Below are positions 9,426-18,856 of a stretch of DNA of 64,000 nt, piece after piece. How positions within the stretch are numbered: the stretch's first letter is position 1; the number at the start of each line of letters is the position of its first letter. The DNA is from Vallitalea guaymasensis (GTDB lineage Bacteria > Bacillota > Clostridia > Lachnospirales > Vallitaleaceae): assembly GCF_018141425.1 (NCBI RefSeq), contig NZ_CP058561.1, forward strand, positions 2,294,001-2,358,000, given 5' to 3'. The notes under the pieces were generated by a model. The model was given only the letters and a program-made list of their open reading frames with translations. It was not told the DNA's origin and ran no database searches. Made by a program: the position numbers and the translations under genes.

Positions 9426-9500
9426 AGGCTATCTCATAATTCATTTAGAATCCTTCTACAGGGATATTCAAGTAAATGTATATTGGGATGGTCTCTTTTT
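9426..9500 (+). terminator. Rho-independent terminator after the TSCPD gene
   Basis: AGGCTATCTC (9426-9435) can pair with GGGATGGTCT (9485-9494), with three G-U pairs, and is followed by CTTTTT. The loop is long (49 nt) and has its own weak hairpin. The remainder of 9501-9679 holds nothing I can identify. Confidence 0.5.
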
Positions 9501-9679
9501 AAGTTACAAACACGTTATTTTTATCTATTTTCATCTAAATACCTTACAAGAATATCCATATTTCCATCTTATTGCCCAAATAAGCCCTAATACAATTATT
9601 TCCTTTCAGCTAAATTCCTTTATATTTCACAGTTTTCCACAGTAAAAACAAAAATTTTATACTTTATGCACAAAACACC

Positions 9680-9708
9680 TTGAATAATGTAAAAAAATAT
9701 GCTACACT
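9680..9708 (+). promoter_or_regulatory. Promoter of the GntR gene
   Basis: TTGAAT (9680-9685) and TACACT (9703-9708) are 17 bp apart. Just downstream, GTGA and TCAC half-sites flank CGAGATGACA (about 9723-9740), an imperfect dyad that could be an autoregulatory GntR operator; that part is speculative. Confidence 0.55.
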
Positions 9709-9767
9709 CTACCTAACTGGTAGTGACGAGATGACATCACGTTAACACCACCTTAAGGAGGAATAAT

Positions 9768-10502
9768 ATGAAAAGTATCGATACGCCAATACCTTTGTAC
9801 TATAAGTTAAAACAAGAAATCATAAGAATGATTGAAGATGAAGAAGTGAATGCTGATGAACTAATACCCTCAGAACGTGACATGATGGAGAAATACGATA
9901 TCAGTCGTACTACAGTTAGAAAAGCAATCGACGTATTAGTTAACGAAGGTTATTTGTACAAGATTCATGGTAAAGGCACATATGTAAAAGGTAAAAAATT
10001 CGCACAAGGATTACTAAAATTGACTAGTTGTACTGAGATGTTGAGAAGCAAAGGCTTCGATCCTATATCAAAAGTTTTGAAATATGATGTGTTCACGCCA
10101 AGTAAAAGAATAATTCATCATATGAATCTAGATAATAAGGACAAAGTGTTCTATACAGAAAGAGTTAATCTAATTGAAGGTACTCCTATCAACTACACAA
10201 AATCCTATATACCCTACAAATATGTACCTTCCATTGAAAATTTTAATTTTAATAATAACTCAATCTATAAAACCCTTTCACAGGTTTATAAAATAGAGAT
10301 TATAGGAACTAACAGAACAGTAGAAGCAGTATTACCCTCCGAAGAACTTGCAAAAGCATTGGATATCAGTCTTAACCTTCCATTGCTGAAATTCAACGGC
10401 TGGGTATATGGAAAACATGATAATGACAAAATATTAGTAGAATATTTTAAAACTTATTACCGCTCTGATAGATCAAAATTCTATATGGATTTTGTTGAAT
10501 AA
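9768..10502 (+). CDS. GntR/HutC-family regulator (UTRA ligand domain)
   Basis: The 244-residue protein has an N-terminal winged helix at about 8-72 (PLYYKLKQEIIRMIEDEE, then SERDMMEKYDISRTTVRKAI). A UTRA effector domain follows at about 95-238. HutC-type regulators of this design typically sense sugars, amino acids or nucleosides and repress adjacent uptake operons. The next gene is the nucleoside-type BMP importer, the likely target. ATG 9768 follows AAGGAGGAATA. A strong terminator closes the gene, so it is a separate transcript. Confidence 0.9.
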   Translation: MKSIDTPIPLYYKLKQEIIRMIEDEEVNADELIPSERDMMEKYDISRTTVRKAIDVLVNEGYLYKIHGKGTYVKGKKFAQGLLKLTSCTEMLRSKGFDPISKVLKYDVFTPSKRIIHHMNLDNKDKVFYTERVNLIEGTPINYTKSYIPYKYVPSIENFNFNNNSIYKTLSQVYKIEIIGTNRTVEAVLPSEELAKALDISLNLPLLKFNGWVYGKHDNDKILVEYFKTYYRSDRSKFYMDFVE

Positions 10503-10529
10503 GCAGATACTTTCCAATTTTACTAATAA

Positions 10530-10587
10530 CTTTCGTACCAAACTTAATAAAATGTTTTACCCATCCCTTTGGTACGAAAGATTTTTT
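10530..10587 (+). terminator. Strong rho-independent terminator after GntR
   Basis: CTTTCGTACCAAA (10530-10542) pairs perfectly with TTTGGTACGAAAG (10568-10580), followed by ATTTTTT. Confidence 0.92.
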
Positions 10588-10662
10588 AAAAAGTAGAATG
10601 GAAGTTATCATAAATGTCAAAACTAATTAAAACTTATTTAATTACAAAAAAGGAGGATAAAA

Positions 10663-11718
10663 ATGAACTTAAAAAAGGTATTTGCAATTATGTTATGCTT
10701 AACTCTATTATTAGTGGGTTGTACAAAAACCGGTGACAACAAGAATAATAACACCGACACTGATGATAAAGATACAGCAAAAGACAAAACATTCAAAGTT
10801 GCTATGGTAACAAGTGCTGGTGGACTTGGAGATCGTTCCTATAATGATTCAGCATATGAAGGACTCAAAAAGATCGAATCAGACATGAACATGGAAATAA
10901 AAGTTGTTGAACCTGCTGATGTTTCAGAGGGGGAAAAATACCTGACTGAACTTGCAAAAGCTGGATATGACTTAGTTTGTACCCTTGAATATGGACACGC
11001 TGATATTCTTAACACAGTAGCTCCTCAATTTCCAGATACAAGATTCGCAATATTCAACATAGTAGTAGACCAACCTAATGTTACTTCTGTAATTTTCAAA
11101 GAACATGAAGGCTCTTTCTTAGCTGGTGCTCTAGCAGCTATGGTAACTACTGATGATTCCATTGATAAAACAAATGATCAAAAGATAATCAGTGCTATAG
11201 GTGGTGTTCAATCTCCTGGTATTGATAAATTTATCGTAGGATACGAAGAAGGTGCCAAATATATAGATCCTGACATCAAAGTATTAAAAGGTTATTCCAA
11301 CTCATTTGGTGATCCAGCAAAAGGAAAAGAACTTGCATTAGTACAGATTGACCAAGGTTCAGATGTAGTATATCAGATAGCAGGCGGAACCGGTGAAGGT
11401 GTATTCGAAGCAGTAAAAGAGAAAAATGTTTTTGCTGTAGGTGTTGACTCTGACCAAGATTATATTGTTCCTGGCAACATTCTTACAAGTATGATGAAAA
11501 GACTTGATATGGCGATGGTCATGCTAGCAGATAAATTACAAGATGGTACTATTGGCGATGAAAATGTTATAGAGCTTGGATTAAAAGAAGGAACAGAACT
11601 TAGTAAAATGGAACACACAAAAGATATGTTAAAACCAGAATATCTCGACCAACTAGAAGAAATAAGAGAAAAAATAGTTAGTGGAGAAATTAAGGTCACT
11701 GATGTGACAAAAGAATAA
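10663..11718 (+). CDS. BMP-family ABC transporter substrate-binding lipoprotein (nucleoside type)
   Basis: The 351-residue protein starts with a lipoprotein signal peptide; its lipobox LLVGC puts the lipidated cysteine at residue 20. An acidic, Asn/Thr-rich linker follows. The mature part is a PnrA/Med-like periplasmic-binding fold with the family hallmarks VTSAGGLGDRSYNDSAYEG and AIFNIVVDQPNV. BMP proteins bind nucleosides or related purine/pyrimidine compounds and deliver them to an NupOPQ-type ABC importer, which is encoded next. Start ATG has AAAGGAGG. This is the first gene of the long nucleoside operon. Confidence 0.93.
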   Translation: MNLKKVFAIMLCLTLLLVGCTKTGDNKNNNTDTDDKDTAKDKTFKVAMVTSAGGLGDRSYNDSAYEGLKKIESDMNMEIKVVEPADVSEGEKYLTELAKAGYDLVCTLEYGHADILNTVAPQFPDTRFAIFNIVVDQPNVTSVIFKEHEGSFLAGALAAMVTTDDSIDKTNDQKIISAIGGVQSPGIDKFIVGYEEGAKYIDPDIKVLKGYSNSFGDPAKGKELALVQIDQGSDVVYQIAGGTGEGVFEAVKEKNVFAVGVDSDQDYIVPGNILTSMMKRLDMAMVMLADKLQDGTIGDENVIELGLKEGTELSKMEHTKDMLKPEYLDQLEEIREKIVSGEIKVTDVTKE

Positions 11719-11730
11719 AAAAAAGATATC

Positions 11731-11804
11731 AACTAATCCTTGCCGCAATACATTTCAAGGTTTGGAATAAGGGAAAAGGCCTTGGAATGTATTGTAGATT
11801 AGTT
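11731..11804 (+). other. Long mRNA hairpin between binding protein and ABC ATPase genes
   Basis: AACTAATC (11731-11738) pairs with GATTAGTT (11797-11804), and a 15-nt inner arm (11746-11760) pairs with 11780-11794. There is no T-run behind it. Such stems after binding-protein genes usually stabilise the upstream mRNA or reduce read-through, raising binding protein above membrane components. Confidence 0.75.
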
Positions 11805-11883
11805 AATACCTGTATAAACATATAAAATCATCCAAGTTTACATCATAAATAAACGAACTCGTTATGTAAAGGAGTGAATTTCC

Positions 11884-13413
11884 TTGTATATCATAGAAAC
11901 TAAAAATCTCACAAAAAAATTTGGAGATTTTACAGCTAATAATAAAATTAACCTCCAAGTTAAAGAGGGTGAAATCCATGCAATTGTTGGGGAAAACGGT
12001 GCTGGAAAATCAACTCTCATGAATATGTTATATGGTTTATTACAACCAACAGAAGGTGAAATATACATTAAAGGAAAACACGTATCCATAAATAATCCTC
12101 GTGATGCAATTAACCTTGGAATAGGTATGGTTCACCAACATTTCAAATTAGTACCTACATTTACAATCTTCGAAAACATCTTATTGGGTGATGAACTCAC
12201 AAAAGGCATCAGAATCAATAAGAAAAAAGAAATCAAAGTTGTAAAAGAACTTATTGAGAAATATGGTTTTAATATTAATCCAAAAGATAAAATTCAAAAC
12301 GTACCCATAGGAACTGAACAAAGGGTAGAAATATTGAAAATGCTTTATCGTAACGTGGATATTTTAATACTTGATGAACCAACTGCTGTACTTACTCCTC
12401 AAGAAGTCGATGAACTACTTATCAGCCTTAATGAACTTCGTGAGGCGGGCAAGACAATCATCATTATTACACATAAGCTAGGAGAAGTCAAGAGATGCTC
12501 AGACAGCGTAACTGTCATAAGAAAAGGTGAAATTGTTGACAGGGTCGAAACAAAAGATGTAACAGAAAAAGACCTAGCCAAATTAATGGTGGGAAGAGAT
12601 GTTCTACTCCAAGTAGAAAAACCGGAACCCAAAATTGGTGATGAACTCTTTTCTGTCAATAACCTTAGTGTAACCAATAAGCAAAAGGTTAGATTACTTG
12701 ATAATGTAAATTTCGCTGTTAAAAGAGGAGAAATTCTTGGTGTTGCAGGGGTTGAAGGAAATGGTCAATCCCAATTAATCAAAGTACTCACAGGGCTTAT
12801 GAAATGTACTAATGGAAAAGTAACATACAAAGACAAGAACATAACTAATTATCCATCTGAAAAAATTAGAAAACTAGGAATTGGTATTATTCCAGAAGAT
12901 AGATATAAACATGGTTTGTGTAGGAATATGAAAATATCAGAAAATCTTATGGCAGGTTATCATGATACTGATAAATTTGGTTCTACCTATCATTATAACT
13001 ATAAAAAAATAAGAGATAACCGTGATGAATTAATAAATGATTTTGATATTCGTGTAGGTTCAGCAGATGGTGATGTTGGACAGCTATCTGGCGGGAATGC
13101 ACAAAAAGTAATTATTGCAAGAGAATTATCTATGAATCCTGATCTAGTTATCGCCAGTCAGCCTACTCGTGGAGTTGATATTGGTTCCATAGAGTTCATC
13201 CACAAACAACTCATCAGTCTCAGAAATGATAATAAAGCCGTACTAGTGGTATCTTCTGAACTATCGGAGGTTATGAATCTTAGCGATAGAATAATTGTCA
13301 TGTACAAAGGTAGTATAATCGGCGAAGTCAATGCAAAAGAGACTACAAAAGAGGAACTTGGATATCTTATGGCTGGAATAACAGATAAAAGAGAGGTAGA
13401 GAATGATGGCTAA
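11884..13413 (+). CDS. ABC transporter double ATP-binding protein (NupO/RbsA type)
   Basis: The start is a TTG at 11884, placed 7 nt behind AAAGGAGTG. The 509-residue protein has two ABC domains. The first has a full Walker A (GENGAGKST, 36-44) and Walker B (ILILDEPTAVL), but a degenerate signature (PIGTEQRVE). The second has a degenerate Walker A (GVEGNGQSQ) and a normal LSGGNAQK signature; its Walker B reads VIASQPTRG, without the catalytic glutamate. This asymmetry is normal for the RbsA/NupO class and means one working ATP site per fused dimer. It energises nucleoside import with the two permeases that follow. Confidence 0.93.
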   Translation: MYIIETKNLTKKFGDFTANNKINLQVKEGEIHAIVGENGAGKSTLMNMLYGLLQPTEGEIYIKGKHVSINNPRDAINLGIGMVHQHFKLVPTFTIFENILLGDELTKGIRINKKKEIKVVKELIEKYGFNINPKDKIQNVPIGTEQRVEILKMLYRNVDILILDEPTAVLTPQEVDELLISLNELREAGKTIIIITHKLGEVKRCSDSVTVIRKGEIVDRVETKDVTEKDLAKLMVGRDVLLQVEKPEPKIGDELFSVNNLSVTNKQKVRLLDNVNFAVKRGEILGVAGVEGNGQSQLIKVLTGLMKCTNGKVTYKDKNITNYPSEKIRKLGIGIIPEDRYKHGLCRNMKISENLMAGYHDTDKFGSTYHYNYKKIRDNRDELINDFDIRVGSADGDVGQLSGGNAQKVIIARELSMNPDLVIASQPTRGVDIGSIEFIHKQLISLRNDNKAVLVVSSELSEVMNLSDRIIVMYKGSIIGEVNAKETTKEELGYLMAGITDKREVENDG

Positions 13414-14476
13414 AATAAATTACAAGCAAATTTCAAAAAAAGTATTTTATCTTATATTACCTGTTATCTTTGCCTTTTTAGTAGGAGCAATATTAATTGT
13501 TGTATCAGGACACAACCCAATAGAAGCTTATGGTGCTATGTTCAGAGGTGCCCTGGTTGGGAAAAGCGCTCTTTATAATACACTATTCAGCTCTACTCCT
13601 ATCATTGTAACCGGTCTTGCAATAGCAGTTGCTTTCAAAGCCAATCTCTTCAATATGGGTGTTGAAGGTCAAATGTATCTAGGTGCATTTGCTGCTGCGT
13701 ATGTAGGATTTACTTTAAAAGGACTACCACCTGTACTTCATGTAATTCTATGTATACTAGCTGCTGTTGTGGTAGGTGGACTATTTGCTCTTATTCCGGG
13801 AGTATTAAAAGGCAGATTTAACGTAAATGAAATGGTTGTTACCATTATGTTGAACTATGTAGCAATATTATTGACTGATTACTTAACCAACTTCGTGTTC
13901 TACTCTGGAGAAGGTTATGCTGCTACATACCCTATAGAACAAAGTGCTTACCTTCCCCGTTTTATGAAAACATCTCAATTAAACTGGGCATTCATCATTG
14001 CTCTAATTATGGCATGTATAGTCTATTATATATTCAAATATACAAGACTAGGTTTTGAGATAAAAGCCATTGGTCATAATGTAAGCTTTGCAGAAGCTAC
14101 TGGTATGAATACCAGAAATAAAGCAATCATCATTATGGTAGTTAGTGGAATGCTTGCAGGTATTGCTGGTGCAGGGGAAGTTCTAGGTGTTCATCATCGA
14201 TTTATAGCTGGATTTTCACCTGGGTATGGATGGGACGGCATGACAATCGCCCTTCTTGGTAAAAACAACCCTATTGGTATTCTGATAGCAGCACTATTTT
14301 TTGGAATACTAAAAAATGGCGGAAGCACTATGGAACTAATGGTTGGCGTACCAAGATCCCTTATCAGTATAATTCAAGGTCTAATAATATTCTTCTTAGC
14401 TGTAGATTATTTAAATACAGAATTTGGTTTTATGTCAAGACTGAAACTTATGTTTAGAAGGAAAGTGAGGGGTTAG
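13403..14476 (+). CDS. Nucleoside-type ABC transporter permease (NupP type)
   Basis: This 357-residue integral membrane protein overlaps the ATPase gene by 11 bp, so they are translationally coupled. Its sequence shows about eight to ten hydrophobic segments and the BPD_transp_2 family features FKANLFNMGVEGQMYLG near residue 80 and GAGEVLGVHHRF in the C-terminal third. The pair of permeases forms the membrane channel for the nucleoside-like ligand. Two adjacent ATG codons (13403, 13406) follow an AGAGAGG site; either may be used. Confidence 0.92.
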   Translation: MMAKINYKQISKKVFYLILPVIFAFLVGAILIVVSGHNPIEAYGAMFRGALVGKSALYNTLFSSTPIIVTGLAIAVAFKANLFNMGVEGQMYLGAFAAAYVGFTLKGLPPVLHVILCILAAVVVGGLFALIPGVLKGRFNVNEMVVTIMLNYVAILLTDYLTNFVFYSGEGYAATYPIEQSAYLPRFMKTSQLNWAFIIALIMACIVYYIFKYTRLGFEIKAIGHNVSFAEATGMNTRNKAIIIMVVSGMLAGIAGAGEVLGVHHRFIAGFSPGYGWDGMTIALLGKNNPIGILIAALFFGILKNGGSTMELMVGVPRSLISIIQGLIIFFLAVDYLNTEFGFMSRLKLMFRRKVRG

Positions 14477-14477
14477 T

Positions 14478-15386
14478 ATGTTAGAAGCTATATTACACAC
14501 ATCATTAAGAATGGCAACACCTATAGTATTAGCTGCACTTGGCGGACTGTTTACTCATAAAGCCAATGTTCTTAATATTGCATTAGAAGGTATGATGCTT
14601 ATGGGTGCTTTCGCAGGCGTACTAGCCAGCTTTGCTACTGGAAACATCTTTATTGCAATAATTGCAGCTATATTCGCTTCAATGTTATTCGCATTACTAT
14701 TCAATGTATTCGGAATCACTTTAAAAGGTAACTTCATAATTACAGGACTTGCAGTTAATATATTTGCAGCTGGTCTCACATCTTTTGTTTTGCAGGTTGC
14801 CTTTGGCAGAAGAGGTGTGTTCTCAGATCCAAAAATAGTCGGAACAACTCCTGTTCATATTGATTTTTTAGATAAAATCCCTTTTATAGGGCCTATAATA
14901 AATGACCATTCACCTATGGTCTATGTAAGTATCCTTATTGCCATAGCTGTATATTTTGTACTCAATCATACAAAATACGGAATCTATGTCAGAGCTGTTG
15001 GCGAGAACGAAGAGGCTGCCAAAGCCATTGGAATCAAAGTCAATCGTATAAAATACTCTACAGTTTATATAAGCGCAATCCTATGTGCCTTAGCTGGTGT
15101 TAATTTATCTCTCGGTAATCTTACCATGTTTGTTGAGAATATGACTAATGGACGTGGATTCATTGCACTTGCAGCTATATTCTGTGGTAGAGGTACCACC
15201 CTTGGTACTTATGTATTCAGCTTCCTATTTGGGTTTGCTGACTCCATTCAACTTAGATTGCAGAATCTAAACATACCAGGAACTTTCGTACAGATGATAC
15301 CTTTCATATTCATAGTAGTGGTATTATCCATTGTTGGTGCTATAAGAATGATTGGAAACTTAGATAGGGGGATAAAAGATGAATAA
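14478..15386 (+). CDS. Nucleoside-type ABC transporter permease (NupQ type)
   Basis: This 302-residue membrane protein is the second, shorter BPD_transp_2 permease. It carries the corresponding loop FTHKANVLNIALEGMMLMG near residue 30 and VGENEEAAKAIGIKV in the coupling region that contacts the ATPase. It starts 1 bp after the stop of the first permease, with GAGGGG before ATG 14478, and overlaps the next gene by 8 bp. The order of binding protein, ATPase, long permease and short permease is the standard NupNOPQ layout. Confidence 0.92.
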   Translation: MLEAILHTSLRMATPIVLAALGGLFTHKANVLNIALEGMMLMGAFAGVLASFATGNIFIAIIAAIFASMLFALLFNVFGITLKGNFIITGLAVNIFAAGLTSFVLQVAFGRRGVFSDPKIVGTTPVHIDFLDKIPFIGPIINDHSPMVYVSILIAIAVYFVLNHTKYGIYVRAVGENEEAAKAIGIKVNRIKYSTVYISAILCALAGVNLSLGNLTMFVENMTNGRGFIALAAIFCGRGTTLGTYVFSFLFGFADSIQLRLQNLNIPGTFVQMIPFIFIVVVLSIVGAIRMIGNLDRGIKDE

Positions 15387-15957
15387 AAAAACGGCTCTTC
15401 TTATTGTGGATATGCTTTTTGACTTTGCCCACCCTGATGGAAAAGTGTTTTATCCTCAGAACCAAGAGATTCTACCTAGAATCAGAGAGGTAATAGACCA
15501 TTGCAGAGAAAAAAATATATTGATTATTTTTGCCAAACACTATCATAGAAAATATTTATTTGATAAAGAACTAGGCTCAGGAAGAAGAATAAATTGTCTT
15601 GAAGGTTCTGGTGGAGAAGATATCATGCCAGAACTTGGATATCAAGAAGAAACTGATTATATAGTCAAAAAGAGAAGATACAACTCCTTTTTAGGTACTG
15701 ACCTAGACCTTATTCTTAGAGAACATGATATAAGAAACCTTCTAATATGCGGTACAAAAACCAATTGTTGTATTAGAGCGACTGTGGAAGGTGCTTATCA
15801 TTTGGACTACAATCCAATTGTTGTAAAAGAATGTGTAGCGACCAATGATGAAGTTGTTAATAAAGTTCACTTAGCAGATATAGAAAAATACTTAGGCAGT
15901 GTTATTACAATGAAGGAACTCTACGAGAAGCTGGATGGTGGTGAATTAGATGACTAA
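15379..15957 (+). CDS. Isochorismatase-family cysteine hydrolase
   Basis: The 192-residue cytoplasmic protein has the ALLIVDMLFDF strand with Asp11, a lysine at 97 or 98, and GTKTNCCIRAT containing the probable nucleophile Cys131. These form the Asp-Lys-Cys triad of the family that includes nicotinamidases, ureido-hydrolases and N-carbamoyl hydrolases. It overlaps both neighbours by 8 bp, so it is tightly coupled to the importer and kinase. In this setting it could hydrolyse an amide of a nucleobase or its ring-opened product, but the substrate is not determined. Confidence 0.85.
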   Translation: MNKKTALLIVDMLFDFAHPDGKVFYPQNQEILPRIREVIDHCREKNILIIFAKHYHRKYLFDKELGSGRRINCLEGSGGEDIMPELGYQEETDYIVKKRRYNSFLGTDLDLILREHDIRNLLICGTKTNCCIRATVEGAYHLDYNPIVVKECVATNDEVVNKVHLADIEKYLGSVITMKELYEKLDGGELDD

Positions 15958-16906
15958 AGATATAGATTTCATAGCAGTCGGCTATCCCAGCCTAGACAGG
16001 ATAATTAAAACAGGAGACTCCATCTCTATTGGAAAGACTTCTATAATCCAAAATGCTGACAACAGCAAAATATACTATGGGGGCTGCAATGTGAATATAG
16101 CCTACACATGTGCAAAATTATCACTGAAATCAATGTTGATGATGCGTGTTGGAAATGATTTTGAATCCACAGGATATAGGGATTTCCTACACAATGTCCA
16201 CATTTGCTTAGATGGTGTAGAAGTTATTGAGGAAGATGTAACCTCGAACTCTTATCTGATAGAAAACAATATGGGTAATCATATAACCTTGTTTTATCCA
16301 GGTGCCATGTCTGATAAATACCCTATTCATATTGATAAAGAGATAATTAAAAGGGCAAAATACGGAGTCATAACAGTCGGAAACCTCAAGTACAATATGG
16401 CCTTTGCTGAAGCTTGTGTAAAAGAAGATGTACCAATCATATTTGGTATGAAATGTGATTTTGACGCTTTTCCAAAAGACAGTCTAAAATATCTGCTCAA
16501 TTCTTCTACTATCATCTTTATGAACGAAGGAGAAAAAGAAGAAATCAAGAAGTTATTTGGGCTTCATGACATTTGTGAACTGTTTAATAATGGTCGCTGT
16601 AAATGTTTAGTTATCACACAAGGAAAGAACGGTAGTCTTATCATATGTAACCATAATGATACTATCCTCAAAGAAACAGTACCAATCGCCAAGCCTGACA
16701 AGGTTGTAGATACATCAGGTGTGGGAGACTCATATATTGCAGGTTTCATATACGGATTAGTTAATGATATGTCTTATATTGATTGTGGAAAAACGGGAGC
16801 TACTGTTGCTTCATTCATAATAGAAGAAATGGGATGTCTAGGCAATGTTCCTACAGAAGAACAATTAAAAGAGCGTTTTGATACTAATTTCATAAATAAT
16901 AAATAG
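15950..16906 (+). CDS. PfkB-family carbohydrate/nucleoside kinase
   Basis: The 318-residue protein has the ribokinase-like fold: GGCNVNIAYTCAKL near residue 45 (substrate side) and VDTSGVGDSYIAGF near residue 255, which contains the anion hole and catalytic Asp. The usual GAGD reads GVGD, a tolerated variation. It would phosphorylate a sugar or a nucleoside on the 5' or equivalent hydroxyl. It overlaps the hydrolase gene by 8 bp and precedes the phosphorylase by 30 bp. Ribokinase, adenosine kinase and pseudouridine kinase are all possible; no pseudouridine glycosidase is nearby. Confidence 0.86.
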   Translation: MTKDIDFIAVGYPSLDRIIKTGDSISIGKTSIIQNADNSKIYYGGCNVNIAYTCAKLSLKSMLMMRVGNDFESTGYRDFLHNVHICLDGVEVIEEDVTSNSYLIENNMGNHITLFYPGAMSDKYPIHIDKEIIKRAKYGVITVGNLKYNMAFAEACVKEDVPIIFGMKCDFDAFPKDSLKYLLNSSTIIFMNEGEKEEIKKLFGLHDICELFNNGRCKCLVITQGKNGSLIICNHNDTILKETVPIAKPDKVVDTSGVGDSYIAGFIYGLVNDMSYIDCGKTGATVASFIIEEMGCLGNVPTEEQLKERFDTNFINNK

Positions 16907-16936
16907 ATAATGGACAATAGAAAGGAATTGGCATAA

Positions 16937-17695
16937 ATGGAAAAGACTTTATATCTGAAATCAACAGATAAAGACATTAGCAAATACGTTGTTTTTTCTG
17001 GCGACCCAAGAAGAGTCGAAAAAATAATTAGTTTCATGGATGATGTTAAAGAAATTGCAGTCAGCAGAGAATTTCACTCTTATACTGGATTTTATAAAGG
17101 TGTGAAAATAACAATAAGCTCAACAGGTATTGGAGGTCCTTCAGCCGCTATAGCAATGGAAGAAATGTACGAATGCGGTATGGAAGTCGCTATTCGTCTA
17201 GGAACAGTAATGGGACTTAGAGATGATCTGTTAGGAAAATTCATTATACCTGTAGGCGCTATGCGTGAAGATGGGACAACAACAACATATGTTGATAAAT
17301 CATATCCTGCAGTTGCTGACTTTGAACTAATTGAATACATGAATAAAAGTGCTGAAAATAATGGATTCGGTTATGATAATTCTATTATCTGCAGTTATGA
17401 CGGTTTCTACAGTCAAATGCGAGAATCCAGATTATCCACTAAGCTTGAAATGTCTATCGTAGAAGATATTCAAGAGCTTAAAAAGTTCAACATTGGTGGA
17501 ATTGATATGGAAAGCAGTACAATCCTTACACTCTCACGTCTAATGGGTATAAAAGGATGTGTTGTAACTATGACAACCGTTCTTGAAAACCTTAAGAACT
17601 ATTTAAAAGGCGGTAATAGACAAAAGGCTGAAGAAGAAGATCTTGTACGTGTAGTACTTGATGGTATTGTCTTATATGATACAGCTAATAAATAG
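16937..17695 (+). CDS. Uridine-phosphorylase-like nucleoside phosphorylase
   Basis: The 252-residue protein belongs to the PNP/UDP phosphorylase family 1. SGDPRRVEKI near residue 21 gives the phosphate-binding Gly-Asp-Pro, STGIGGPSAAIAMEE near 60 is the nucleoside loop, and GGIDMESSTILTLSRLMG near 190 holds the ribose-contacting Met-Glu. It would release a free base and a pentose-1-phosphate from the imported nucleoside. ATG 16937 follows AAAGGAATTGG. It is in the same transcript as the importer. Base specificity is not certain. Confidence 0.9.
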   Translation: MEKTLYLKSTDKDISKYVVFSGDPRRVEKIISFMDDVKEIAVSREFHSYTGFYKGVKITISSTGIGGPSAAIAMEEMYECGMEVAIRLGTVMGLRDDLLGKFIIPVGAMREDGTTTTYVDKSYPAVADFELIEYMNKSAENNGFGYDNSIICSYDGFYSQMRESRLSTKLEMSIVEDIQELKKFNIGGIDMESSTILTLSRLMGIKGCVVTMTTVLENLKNYLKGGNRQKAEEEDLVRVVLDGIVLYDTANK

Positions 17696-17782
17696 ATAAC
17701 TATATTATAACTTAGACATTTTATGCAATAGATTCAAGGAAATATAAAATAGATATTCCTAGATAAGAAAGGAAGATGAAAC

Positions 17783-18583
17783 ATGAGTTGGTGTGAAGAA
17801 CTATTTGGAACAAATAAACCTATTATTGGTATGGTACATCTAAAAGCTTTACCTGGTACAGCTAATTTTGATGGTGATATGGAAAAAGTGTATGCTGCTG
17901 CAATAAAAGATGCAAAAGCTTTGGAAGAAGGCGGCGTCAATGGAATAATGGTAGAAAATGATGGAGACATGCCTTTCACACATTTATTGACCACTGAACA
18001 AACTGCTGCTCTTGCAGCCTTGACAGCTGTAATCAAGGAACATACTAATGTACCTATTGGTGTAGATGCGGCTTTTAGTGATTATAAAAGTGCTCTTGCT
18101 TGTGCAAAAGGTGCTAGAGCTGATTTTATACGTTTACCTGTTTTTGTTGATACTGTTGTCAGCTTCAATGGAATCATGGAAGCTTGCAGTGGAGAAGCCC
18201 TAAAATACAGAAAAGCTATTAATGCAACTGAAATTAGAATATTAGCTGATGTACAGGTAAAATATACTCATATGTTAAACCCAAATATCAGCCTTGAAGA
18301 ATCTGCTGTATGGGCAGGGGCTTGTGGTGCTGATGGTGTTATCGTAACTGGTTCACATACTGGTGGAGAAACTCCTCTTGACGCAGTTAAAAGAGTTAAG
18401 AGCAAGGTTAAAATCCCAGTATTCATCGGTAGTGGTGTTACAACTGATAATGCTGATGAACAGCTTGATATTGCTGACGGAGCTATTGTTGGATCAAGCC
18501 TTAAGACTGATGGTGTTATTGATAGTAGTAAGGTTAGGGAATTAATGGAAAAGATATTATTTAGGTGTGCTTCCGTAGGTTAA
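17783..18583 (+). CDS. BtpA/SgcQ-family TIM-barrel protein
   Basis: The 266-residue protein opens with FGTNKPIIGMVHLKALPGT, the BtpA signature, and continues with GGVNGIMVENDGDMPF and, near the end, PVFIGSGVTTDN, a phosphate-binding-like barrel loop. BtpA was first linked to photosystem I stability in cyanobacteria; SgcQ-type members in heterotrophs sit in sugar operons and have no settled reaction. It lies 87 bp behind the phosphorylase, before the Fe-dependent dehydrogenase, so it is probably an enzyme acting on a phosphorylated sugar. Start ATG has GAAAGGAAG. Confidence 0.85.
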   Translation: MSWCEELFGTNKPIIGMVHLKALPGTANFDGDMEKVYAAAIKDAKALEEGGVNGIMVENDGDMPFTHLLTTEQTAALAALTAVIKEHTNVPIGVDAAFSDYKSALACAKGARADFIRLPVFVDTVVSFNGIMEACSGEALKYRKAINATEIRILADVQVKYTHMLNPNISLEESAVWAGACGADGVIVTGSHTGGETPLDAVKRVKSKVKIPVFIGSGVTTDNADEQLDIADGAIVGSSLKTDGVIDSSKVRELMEKILFRCASVG

Positions 18584-18763
18584 TATATATACAAAACAGC
18601 TCATGTTAAATATAAGAAGAAAAGCTAATTTCGCTCCAATTAATATTACTAAACCTTAACAACTCCTTCGTCAAACAGTTAAGGTTCTTAACGTAATATT
18701 AATTTCCGCTCACTAAGATTTTCTAACTTATATTTAAAAATCGCTTTGTTTGTATATATATTA
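18581..18763 (+). repeat. 183-bp imperfect inverted repeat between BtpA and dehydrogenase genes
   Basis: The 21-bp outer arms (18581-18600 and 18743-18763) match with one indel. Inside, ATATAAG/CTTATAT, AGAAAA/TTTTCT, AATTAATATTAC/GTAATATTAATT and ACCTTAAC/GTTAAGGT continue the pairing toward a 17-nt loop near 18661-18677. One symmetric internal bubble interrupts the stem. The left arm includes the stop codon of the BtpA gene. It could be a MITE-like insertion or a regulatory mRNA structure; no transposase is near. Confidence 0.8.
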
Positions 18764-18856
18764 CCTACTGGGCTACGTTAAATTTGAATTATTAATATAC
18801 AATAATAGTTTTATAAATTAAAATTTTTTTAATTAATATAAGGAGAGTGACTTAAG

